Below, in pieces: positions 24,401-33,660 of a stretch of 64,000 bases of DNA. Position 1 is the first letter of the stretch; every line of letters starts with the position of its first letter. The DNA is taken from positions 496,001 to 560,000 of the forward strand of contig JAGTJL010000021.1 in assembly GCA_020746875.1 (NCBI GenBank). The letters run 5' to 3'. The notes beneath the pieces were generated by a model, which was not told the origin of the DNA, did no database searches, and saw nothing but the letters and a program-made list of their open reading frames with translations. A program made the translations under genes and the position numbers. Source of the stretch: Rhexocercosporidium sp. MPI-PUGE-AT-0058 (taxonomy: Eukaryota > Ascomycota > Leotiomycetes > Helotiales).

Positions 24401-25735
24401 GAGACTGGAGGATATTTCCGTTGACCTTGAGGCTGCTCTTCAAGCCAGAAAGCGACTTCAGCATGAGCTTGAGGATTACCGAAGCCAAAGAGCAATGGAC
24501 ATCGAGGACAAAGAGACGAGTATGGAACAGACCCGGAAAAAGTACCAAGCCGAGTTTGCGACTCTCACAAACGAGCTTGACATCGCTCGGGAAGAGAAGC
24601 TATTCAGACAATCCGAAAACACCCGACTTCGAGAGGAACTTGAAGATCTTCGGTCTAAGTGGGATGATGAAGTGCTCAACAGTTCTACTTGGTCTAAGGA
24701 GAAGGCTCGCCTCGAGTCTACACTCTCGGATCTCTCAGCGTCCAGGGATGAGGCTATTAAGGCTCATACCGATGCTCAGGATAAGATTGTCAATATGATG
24801 TCTCAGCTTCGCAGCTTGAGAACATCTGTGGACGATGTGAGTGCAGAACGCGATATGCTTCAGCGTGAGAAACGTGGCCTTGAAGCCCGACTACTGGAAG
24901 CTAAGACTGGTCTCGATGACCTCGCTCGTGGGGACAGTCCCTCTCTGCGAAACGCAGCCAGTCTCGACCGCGAACTTCTCGAATTGAAGTCCAACCTTGC
25001 ACAACAGGAAGACATTGTTGCCGCAGCTGTTGGCAAGATGCGACGTGCCGAGGCTCTCACTGCCGAGATGCAAAAAGACATTGTTGCTGAGCGCGAAACC
25101 ACCGCACAACTCCATACCGAGAAAGCTGCACTTGAAAAGTCGCTTAAAGAACTTCAAGTCCGACTTATCGACCTTGAGACCAAGGGCTACTCAAGCGCCA
25201 GCCAGGATGTGAGATTCTTGCATGGCCGTGTTCAAGAAGTAAGTTTTCCAACCACATCCGCAAAGCACAACTAACAAAGCAACAGCTCGAATCCCAGCTT
25301 GAAGCCCAAGAAACGGAACGCAATAAATCCCAACGCTCTGTCCGAAACGTCGACCGCACCGTCAAAGACCTCCAACTGCAAATCGAGCGCAAGGAAAAAG
25401 CCAACTCCTCCCTTCAAGAAGACATCTCCCGCTCCCGAGACAAGATCGAGAAATTACTCAAGACGATCGATGAATTGCAAAGCAGTGAGAGCGATGGACA
25501 GCTCGCCGCGAGGAGAGCAGAACGCGCTCTCAACGAGGAGCGGGAGAAGGCTCTGAGACTGGAGCGCGAATTAGAGGGATGGAAGGGTTTGAAGGGTGGC
25601 TCGGGGACGGTGAGGAGAGGGAGCGGTGCGGTGTGGAACTTGAATGGCACGTCGGCGGATGAGAATGGCATTGATGTGCCAAAGCGGAAGAGTAGTGTGT
25701 CGAGGCAGGTTAGCTTAAGTAAAGGTTTCTTGTGA
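18439..25735 (+). CDS. myo2: Class II myosin heavy chain
   Basis: Three exons, 18439-18882, 18933-25238 and 25286-25735, join in frame to 2399 residues, close to the size of filamentous-fungal class II myosins. A Ser/Pro-rich leader of about 115 residues precedes the SH3-like N-terminal domain. The motor follows, with P-loop GESGAGKT (about residues 259-266), switch I NNNSSRFGKF and switch II DIAGFE (about residue 548). One or two IQ-like segments follow (IIARFQSVARGFTQRR and IIQRNFQVYLD). The remaining roughly 1450 residues are heptad-type coiled coil, with a short non-helical break near 23400-23600 that contains many Ser/Pro residues. The protein should dimerise into bipolar motors and act with actin and formin at septation sites in the contractile ring. 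The short C-terminal tail (VPKRKSSVSRQVSLSKGFL) has several possible phosphorylation sites. Both introns are about 50 nt. Confidence 0.97.
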
Positions 25736-27149
25736 GGGTTATGAGGAAGTGCTTAATGTTAATGAGTGGATGACGGATGGGGATGTGGGAGGGCAGGGCA
25801 GTGGCAAAACGTATATATAGCGGACAACATAGATGTGTGGGACGGGCGTTGGAGTCTGTTTTTTTTTTTTTCATGGTTTTGGGCTGGAGCGGATGGATTG
25901 AGGCATAATAGGATGGATGACTGCTACTCGGTCGGACTGGATGGTGCATATTTTGTACTCATTGCTTTCAGTGTATGTTATCGCATTGTTGTGTGTTAAT
26001 ACAGCGAATTGTCTGTCTGTGTTCGCTGCCATGTGCCTGCTTGCTTGCTAGCTTTTGAGATCTTTCGCACCCATTGTAAATGCTTAATGTTTAGTGTTTG
26101 GGATTATCAGCGGCGGCAACTTTATTGTACCATCTCGTAAGCTAAGGTTGGGTGAGTCTGAGTTCTAGTCGAGCTAGAGTGTAGTGTGTTTTCCTTGCTA
26201 AGTCTGGCTAAATTCCACTCAAGCTTTTTCAAACTTGGCATAATTTGACTGGAGTATAAGCAGACGGAGTAGGTTTCATAGTGAAATCCATTGAGAATCA
26301 AGTTATACTCCAGATATCTCAAGCTTCAGCTGATGTTAGTGAAATTAAGATATCTGTTCGGTGCAGCGTGCTTGCTAGCGCCTTACTTGGCCCAGTGTTC
26401 CTATCTATCTGTATAGTCTGGTTATGGAAGGGTAGTCTGTGGCAAATAGGCGGATTCCATTTGGTTGGTGGTTTAGTTCGCTTCGTTGTGTAGCTGGCCT
26501 AGCGGCAAGGGTCATGTGTTGTTCACTTACACACTTGACAAAGGTATGTCGAAATATGAACACATTCCGAGTTGTAGACCTATTAATGACTCTAGCCTCC
26601 TTCTCTTTTCCCCCTTCAAAAACACAATAACAGGTCATTTAGCTGAGCGAAGGGAGAATTGTGTATCTACAGCGAAAGAACCTGCAGAGAAGAGCCTGCT
26701 TGAGAGTCAGAACTGACTGCGATATTGGGACTTGGGGAGACGGTACGAAGCTCTTTAGATGATCTAGAAGCATAGATTTGTATCCATCCCCGTACCATAT
26801 GTGTCCGTTTTCCTTGAATTCCCAGCGGCAAGAGCTGACTGACCTGAAGATCTGGATGAAAGCGTCACCAAACATACTGATGGCTATGATATTCCGGGAC
26901 GTGAGATCAGACCGAAAGTGTTTGGGTTCCCCTCGAATATGAGGATCGTTATTACTACTATTTGTCGGGAGGTAGGGCAATTGTGGCATACAGATTCACG
27001 CGTGCGTTTGGGACTGAGAATCTCTCGCTGAGACGTGGTTTGATTTTGGTACCGATGTGTGAGTGCAGTCCTTCTTCTCATATATTATTTTGGTTCAAGA
27101 AAAAAGTTGATTGACTATCTCCAGTGGGGTTTCTTAGACCACGGCATAA
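25736..27149. other. Gene-free stretch downstream of myosin
   Basis: Contains the myosin 3' region and a T run at about 25860. The small open frames overlap on both strands without domain features, and I see no gene. Confidence 0.5.
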
Positions 27150-28042
27150 CGGGGGATAACGATTGCCACCAAGCTACGATTCTCTCGCCACGATCTGCCC
27201 TCCGATGTCCAAATTGTCCATCAATTAGCTCTTAATGCCTGGTCGATCTTGATCAACACCGAACTCGTTCGGCACCGAAGCACAGCATTTCGCTTGTACA
27301 ACTATGCTGAACGGTTTCATGATATACTTGAGACATTCGGGAACGTCAAGCGTCTAACCTTTGCAGATGCAGAGAGTAAAATCCAAGCTAGTTCCAGAGA
27401 TGAAAGTCGGGAGCTGAAGTGGCTTTCTGAAGTCAGGGATATCCGTAACTTTGTTGAGCAAATGCAGAGAAGGTGGGATCGATGTATCAACCACACACCA
27501 CGGGACTTGTCGGAAACTACCGTGTAGATCGGTGTGGATGGACTGATATCAGAATGTCTCTGCTTTCCACACGTCTGGAATCTCTCAGGATACTTGGGAG
27601 TGTTGCAGGTCTGACGGATGCACCAAAATACTAAATGCTAGAGAAATTCCGGATGGCAACAATCACCACGAAGAAGAGAGATAATCTTTACCGTGAGAGT
27701 GAGATAATGTACAAAGAGATGAGGAGTGAATATTTTGTTAATCTCACGGTGAGACTAGGTGAGGCGGTTTTACCGATGTTCAGTGTTGGATGGGACTTTC
27801 CTTCGTCGGAGATTGTAGACATAGCTCGGGATGTAGGAAGCATCGATACCGATCGCGAGGTGAGAAGTGTTCTGTATTCGCGAAATCCCTAAGACAATCA
27901 TAACGATTCTCAAGGATGGAATCATATAAGATGTTTGGAGGAGCTGATGCTCATTGATTGGGAGGACAGAGTTATGCAAGATCTGTTCAAGGCGCATTGC
28001 AGCTCGCTTAGGTTCTGGTTTAAATTTGCGAAACAGCCGTAG
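27150..28042 (+). pseudogene. Decayed F-box/LRR-like protein fragment
   Basis: A first open segment (27150-27527) has no ATG. It shifts frame near 27530 into a second segment that runs to a TAG at 28040-28042, interrupted by in-frame TAA codons near 27630 and 27890. Between the stops the reading stays protein-like: LLSTRLESLRILGSVAGLTD, then a basic helical piece, then CLEELMLIDWEDRVMQDLF. Short leucine-spaced segments of this kind are common in fungal F-box/LRR-type proteins, but I cannot name the family with certainty. The lack of a start, the shift and at least two stops argue for a relic. Unrecognised introns could explain part of it. Confidence 0.4.
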
Positions 28043-28502
28043 TTTTGCAGAAGCAATTTTTCACATTGTCCCTTCTTCTAAGATTTTAATGTGAATTTGA
28101 GTGACTCGTTGGCTTTCACCTAGTTTCGAGATAGTGAATGTTCTGTTGTGCAGTTTCTTAATAGTAGTGTGTTGCACACCAGCGCCATAAATGAGCAGTG
28201 CCCATGAATTCAGTGACTGAGCCAAATATTTCTCACAAAATGTAAACCCTCATGGTATATAGACATACCCCTCACTAGACATTTCACGATTATGCGAATC
28301 ATGTCAACAAATCCCTTTTTCGGTTAGGCCCCTTTCTTGACTTGACCGCCCGGCTTCAGCCTCGCTTGTCCCCATGACTCCACCTCGTCATCGACAACGA
28401 CAACTGAACCCTCTCCTACCATAATCCTTATCAACCCAAAACAACAAACCAACATCGGCCAACCTCCGCAAATAACACAACACAAAACAACGCAACATAA
28501 AC
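28043..28502. other. Promoter spacer of the 2EXR gene
   Basis: I see no gene. The last 100 bp before 28503 are rich in C and A (repeated CAACA), a usual fungal 5' leader composition. Confidence 0.5.
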
Positions 28503-29153
28503 ATGGATACCTTCCATGTATTCGCAAGCCTACCATCAGAACTCCGAATCAAAATATGGAAGTGCACTTTCCCAGAACCCCGCGTCGTACCAGTCCGCTT
28601 TAACCGCGGCAGCCAGCAATATACATCGACATCTGCTCCTCCAGCCCTCGTCCACGCCTGCTCGCAATCACGCTCTATCTTCCTCGAGACCTACACGAAA
28701 CTTATCCTTTCTCCACGCTACACGTCAACGGTCTTTGTCGATTTCGCGCGCGACACCATCTACTTCGACAATCTAGACTGTAGTCCCGACGGGGACCTCT
28801 CCTTCGACCTAGCGCTCAGCCCCCACGCGGACCGCATACTGTACTGCGCGATCGACGCGCAACTGTGGGAGGTGCTGCGGGTCTTCAAATATGATTCGCT
28901 GAGCGAGGTTAAGCTGATGCGGAATCTGAAGACTGTGGCCCTGGTTATGGCGAAGGATTATGATAGGGGCCTGCAGAGGAGGGGGGTTGATAATGGGGCG
29001 CACAGTCTTTTTATCGATGTGGATGATAATACGGTAGGGTCGGAGATTAGGCATGTGCATTGGTATGTGGAGAGTTTGAGGTGGGAGATGAAGCATAGGC
29101 AGGAGGAGTTCTGGGATGGGAATAGTCCGGTGATTCAAATGTGGCTTTTGTGA
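28503..29153 (+). CDS. 2EXR-domain protein of unknown function
   Basis: Single-exon gene of 216 residues, starting at ATG 28503. It opens with FASLPSELRIKIWKCTF, followed after about 30 residues by PPALVHACSQSRSIFLE. This is the arrangement of the fungal 2EXR domain, whose members start F-x-LP-x-E(L/I)R-x-x-I(W/Y) and carry a downstream A-x-(L/V)-x-x-C-x-x-SR motif. The family is large and expanded in Pezizomycotina, and no biochemical role is established. The rest of the chain is alpha/beta-like, with no signal peptide or membrane segment. Length is normal to slightly short for the family. It stands alone with no obvious partner gene. The third-position composition changes from C-rich in the first half to G/T-rich in the second, which I cannot explain. 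Confidence 0.8.
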   Translation: MDTFHVFASLPSELRIKIWKCTFPEPRVVPVRFNRGSQQYTSTSAPPALVHACSQSRSIFLETYTKLILSPRYTSTVFVDFARDTIYFDNLDCSPDGDLSFDLALSPHADRILYCAIDAQLWEVLRVFKYDSLSEVKLMRNLKTVALVMAKDYDRGLQRRGVDNGAHSLFIDVDDNTVGSEIRHVHWYVESLRWEMKHRQEEFWDGNSPVIQMWLL

Positions 29154-30536
29154 TGGGATTGGGAGGATTGGGGGAATGACTTGATCGATACCTGGCCCAA
29201 GATAAGAGGACGAGAACCATGCCGAGTTCAAATGGGAGAATATTGAGACTCTGATCTTGTGTAACATTACTATTCTGGTGCGATGGTTGATGGACGAGAC
29301 CACCAGACGCCAATGAAGGAATGGACGACAGCAACTTTATTAATCGACATCAAGCATATCTATCTATGGCTCGTTTGCTCTGTTGAGCGTGTCTTTGCCT
29401 TCTTCCTTTCTTCTGCAAAGCTTGCGTTGTTTACGAGCGATATCATCGTGTCTGTTTCTGATGATATCCCGAGATTTTCTATCTTGACTTGAAAATTTAG
29501 CGGCCCAATTACTTGCGTCCCTTCGTGTCATCAATCGAAAGATGGGATTTGTTGTTCAGCTTCAGAAGCTTCTAGATCATTGGCTCGATATGTAGCTGAA
29601 GACATGTTGCTGTGGGGGGTGTTTTCCGGGGAAGGGATTCCCATCACACAGCCGTCTAATTAATGTTTTCTCCTCGGTTTCAAATGCATTATTTCCTACT
29701 GAAGGTTGTGCACTAACGATTGATGTGGATCTATGTTGCTGTTGCTAGTGTTGTCGTTTAATCTGTGATCCTGCGACTGCTTCTCTTGACTTCCTATTCG
29801 CCTCATGCCAGCCCCTCGCGGTCTTCACCACATTTCATTCGTATCCATCCTATACCAACTAGGGCCCAACGTGCTTCCTCCAGCATGAGCTCCGGCGAGG
29901 TCGCATTTTCCCTATATCCTGTTAGAACAGTAGACCAATGAAAGCCCGGTCATTATGTGCTACGCCGCCACCAAACTATGCAGTGCGTTGTATTTCGCGT
30001 GTCGCTTGTCGAGGACTCGAGTAGGTTCGCAAACAGCACAAGACCACTTTACAACAGACATTATATGATGAGTATTCCTTTTGGTCCTGCTTCGATTCTC
30101 CTCCCCTTGTTGCACTGATTAGGTATGTCACACAAAGGCAGAACCTACCCTGCTCTTGATATTTCCCCTCTAGGCTGAGAGAGAAATGTGCTTTACTGTT
30201 GTCTGATTGACATCCAATCGTGAACAGCCCTTCGCAAAATCCTGGCCTTGCAAAGCTGCGCCAGCCAACATTACCAACAGAATTCTTTGAGCAACCAATA
30301 GGTGCGCATACCACAGCAATCGTTCCTAGCATTATGTCCATTGTGGATGTGAAGGGTGGGTCGGGCGCAGACTGTGCCTCAAACTCGGAGCGAATATCTT
30401 GATATGGACGTTTTGTTGGTTTGATATCAAAGTCTTGCTGAGCTCGGCCGTTTTCTTGACCTTTGGGGGTGGCTTTTATCGTTCAATAGGCAGACTGGGA
30501 CTGAGAAAAGTTATCTCCAACATGTCAAGTCTCTTC
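29154..30536. other. Gene-free stretch before the repeat-peptide gene
   Basis: I see no gene. Short frames near 29283-29492 and 30220-30402 lack any domain or start context. Confidence 0.45.
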
Positions 30537-30544
30537 TATAAATA
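30537..30544 (+). promoter_or_regulatory. TATA box of the repeat-peptide gene
   Basis: TATAAATA stands 144 bp before the ATG at 30688. A C/T- and A-rich leader free of upstream ATGs lies between them, as in strongly regulated fungal genes. Confidence 0.55.
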
Positions 30545-30687
30545 CAGCTCTTTATCCCACTAGTCTCTCAATCTCATTCCTCACTTCACTCAATCACACC
30601 ACAAATCAAACTCCCATATTCAAGAAGTATACAAGATTTCAACAAATATCTCTCCATCCCCAACTACCAAAAACATCCTCTCACACA

Positions 30688-31026
30688 ATGCGCATCCCAC
30701 ACGCCACCCTCCTCTTTACACTTTTCGTCTCAGCTCTAGGCGCAGCCATCCCTTCCCCTGCTGAGCCCGCTGGTATCGCACTTGCTCGCGAAGCTGATGC
30801 GGATGTGGTTGGGACTGACGGTCGGGGTGGGTATAATAAGAGAGCTGAATTGCCTGGTACGGATGGGCGGGGTGGGTATAATAAGAGAGCTGAATTGCCT
30901 GGTACGGATGGGCGGGGTGGATATAATAAGAAGGGGGAGTTGCCTGGAACGGATGGACGGGGTGGATATAATAAGAGAGCTGAATTGCCTGGTACGGATG
31001 GAAGGGGAGGGTATAACAAGAAGTGA
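30688..31026 (+). CDS. Secreted tandem-repeat peptide precursor with Kex2-type sites
   Basis: Single-exon gene of 112 residues. Residues 1-19 form a clear signal peptide (MRIPHATLLFTLFVSALGA). A pro-segment to about residue 41 follows, then five copies of GTDGRGGYN at residues 42-50, 57-65, 72-80, 87-95 and 102-110. Each copy is followed by KR (copies 1, 2, 4) or KK (3, 5) and, except the last, by an A/G-ELP linker. Dibasic sites after every copy are what the Golgi protease Kex2 cuts, so the product should be several identical short peptides, about 13 residues if ELP stays attached. The plan matches fungal Kex2-processed repeat proteins and precursors of ribosomally made cyclic peptides (ustiloxin/phomopsin type), which also carry a Tyr in the core. 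It is not an alpha-pheromone precursor: there is no Trp/Cys-containing repeat. No DUF3328 (UstYa-like) oxidase or peptidase gene is seen nearby, so modification is unproven. Confidence 0.8.
   Translation: MRIPHATLLFTLFVSALGAAIPSPAEPAGIALAREADADVVGTDGRGGYNKRAELPGTDGRGGYNKRAELPGTDGRGGYNKKGELPGTDGRGGYNKRAELPGTDGRGGYNKK
30811..31023 (+). repeat. Five in-frame 45-bp tandem repeats
   Basis: Units of 45 bp encode the repeated peptide, linker and dibasic site; the final unit lacks the linker. Copies differ at a few positions, mostly synonymous, plus AGA/AAG changes that alter KR to KK and one Ala-to-Gly change in the linker. Because the period is a multiple of three, several other frames and the antisense strand are also open; these are by-products. 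Confidence 0.9.
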
Positions 31027-31740
31027 TGTTGTGTGCACTTAGGCAAGGGTGAAGAGCTTGTGAGATGAGTTTGCGAGGTGAGAGTTATAATCCTGTTGTG
31101 GGAAATATGTTGCTGACTTATTTCTTGTGGAAGATGTAGCGTTGGATTTTGGTATTGCGTCTTGTTACGTAGTTTATTTGGTTGGATTCTTTCTGTTTAC
31201 TCCAGTCTTAATTCAATCTCAGTATCATCACAACAATGCATAAGCCCAATATTTCAAAATTGTCAGCTCTCTACTCAATATTGCTGTGTTTGATCCGGAT
31301 TAACTGTAGAAACGCGGATCAATAAACAATATCCAAGGTATCCTCCCTAATTCCCAAGTCCTCCCTTCAAAGTACTTTAAGTCTGCCCACGCAGTATTGC
31401 ACTTCACAATAACCACATTACACACCGCTCAAAGAAACAGCACGTTTTGAAATAATTCAATGTAATTCATTAATTCTGCTAGCTGTGTGTGACTCTATAG
31501 ACGATAAGTAGAAGCTCCTATCTCGTCCCTTTCCTTTCACTTATGCTTCCTTGCTTCCTTATGTCTATCAGTGGCCACGTATGCTGATTTGAGGCTTTAT
31601 CTAATGTACAAGTGCGCTTTGATGCAAAAACAATCAAATAAATCAACTCCAAACCCAAACCCAAACGCCATGTCAATCAGTAGAATCATCATTTTAGTGG
31701 AATGAGATGCGAGTGAGGTGAGATGAGATGGGATCTCGTA
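31027..31740. other. Convergent 3' spacer
   Basis: Tail-to-tail spacer between the repeat-peptide gene and the BTB-like gene. I see no gene. Confidence 0.5.
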
Positions 31741-33660
31741 TCAGTAACCATATCCCATATCCATATCAAGATCATCATCGTCACTGTCCTCGTCCTTCGC
31801 AATAAGCCACGGCATCTCCTCATCCAGCATCTCGATACAGGTTAAATGCTGGCGTGGTTTGTCGGTAGGGGAACGAGTCAATTGAGAGCGATCGTGAAGG
31901 AGCTCAGCGACAACGTTCCTAGCTTCGGCTTTGATCTGCTCGAGAGCTGCGAGGAGAAGACCCTTGGCCTTTGGACTCATATCGAAGCTCTGATGGAACA
32001 AGTCAAGGGTGTCAGGACGGAGGTAGGTGGCGTCAGCAGCTCCAATGGTGCGGTAGAAAGCGAGACCTCCATCCTTGGCCTTGTGATGGAAGTTGCTGAA
32101 GAAAGACGAGGAGATGAATTGACGGAAGATAATCAGTGCTTGCCAGAGATATATATCAGCGGCGTAGATGGCGCGGCCGGGGATTGTCTCGGTGTCTTCC
32201 TTGTGAACCATGCGGATAGGGTAGAACTCCAGTAGAATACGCTCGACTCGGAGCTTCTTGTCTTTCAGTTCCTGGGCCTTCTGAACAATGAGAGCCCAGA
32301 TCTTCTCGGTCAATGGACCATGTGTCTTCTTGCACAAAAATTGCTGATCAATTCCGCCCTCTAAGTGGTATCTGCCGACAAGGTGAATCAAGCACTCTCG
32401 GAATATCAATGGTGACTCCAATCGAGCAGCAATGTGTATCCAACCCTCGGGCTTATCTCCGATGTGCTTCCAAAGAGCTTGATGGAGCCGGAGAAGGTTT
32501 GTTTCGACCACGAGACGAACACATGGGACAGCATCCAGCCAGACGGCAGCTTGAAGAAGCATGGAAGCATCGTAGATCATGGCGCGAGCTAGCGGATCAG
32601 CATCGTTCATGAACTTGGGTTCCAAGTTGTAGATGCAACGGAAGAAGTTGTCGTAGATCTTGTTAAATCCAGCCTCCTCTCCCAAGCCATTGATATTGGG
32701 CATCATGGCAAACCCTTTCTCCTTGAAATTCTAGATATAGTCAGTACATCTCACATTCCGGACCGAACGAAACAAATGCGAAGCTCGGATATGGTCGAGC
32801 ATGGCTGGGGCACTTACAATCTTGCTGAATGACATGAAGTTCAGACCCTCGGCATCGATACCCTGGGCACGACGATCAGGAACCATTCTTATCTCCCAAT
32901 CCACGTAGTTTGCCTCTCTCTTCTTACGGCTGCTTGCGTGCAATGGTGGAGTGGTAGCGAAGAGCTTGGCGAGCATGGGCGATGCCTTGGAGAGAATGAT
33001 GCTATGCAACTTCCAGACCTTACCGGAAGGCGAGATGATGCGAACATTGCCATCGACGAATTGAGGGTAGATACTGGGTTCTGGTGTAATATTTTCTGGG
33101 GATGGTGGAGTGTAGGATGTGTCAGCACCAGAACTCGAGCGACAATGGCCGTTGCCGTTGGAGTAAGGCTCAGCCCGGCTTCGACTAGCAGTGCGCTCGT
33201 TACCATTGAACATACCGCTCCTTTGTCCAAGATCAGGAGATCCAAGAGCAGAACTTTGGTAACCATCATACATACGCTCATAATCGTCAAGCCTGCCGCT
33301 GTTGCCCATGGAATTGTCCTGTGTACCTGGAACATAGGGTCGGCCACCAAAGATTGTTCTACCATCATTTTCTTCATCTTGGGTGGAGGAAGAACCACGA
33401 CTACTGTTGAAACTATTATTGGGGCCTGGTGTGAAGCCTTCTTGGTCATCGTCATACATTCTGGCAGCTGGCTGGCGTAGGATAGAGTTTCTATCATTGT
33501 CTAGACAACCAAGCCCAGGGATCTCAGAGAAACGATATGAACCAGATGCCTGGGAGAATTGACGACCATTATTTCGAAAGCTAGAGGGCGTGCTGGTACG
33601 CGAGTACTCCGTGATGCTTGGAGTGCCCGATCGGGAACCTGAATCGTTGGCTTGATCCAT
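31741..33660 (-). CDS. BTB/POZ-like protein with disordered N-terminus
   Basis: Two exons on the minus strand, 33660-32818 and 32730-31741, are joined by an 87-nt intron (GTAAGT..TAG) in phase 0, giving 610 residues. The first 190 residues are Ser/Asn/Gly-rich and disordered. The following segment, NVRIISPSGKVWKLHSIILS then KASPMLAKLF, has the pattern of a BTB fold as found in many fungal proteins (expressed strand, then LH-x-x-x-L, then S-x-x-F/L). The C-terminal 330 residues are helical, without a domain I recognise, and end in an acidic, Tyr/Gly-rich tail. BTB proteins act as dimeric adaptors, often for Cul3 ligases or transcription; nothing here shows which. The gene has an unusually long gene-free upstream region (4.5 kb), which suggests complex regulation. 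Confidence 0.7.

Noticed and set aside
30688..31026. Alpha-factor-type mating pheromone precursor
   Set aside because: The repeats lack the Trp/Cys/Gly-Gln-Pro type sequence of known ascomycete alpha-pheromones.
30681..31046. Antisense and alternative-frame open frames across the repeat-peptide gene
   Set aside because: They are by-products of the 45-bp repeat, with no signal peptide or domain.
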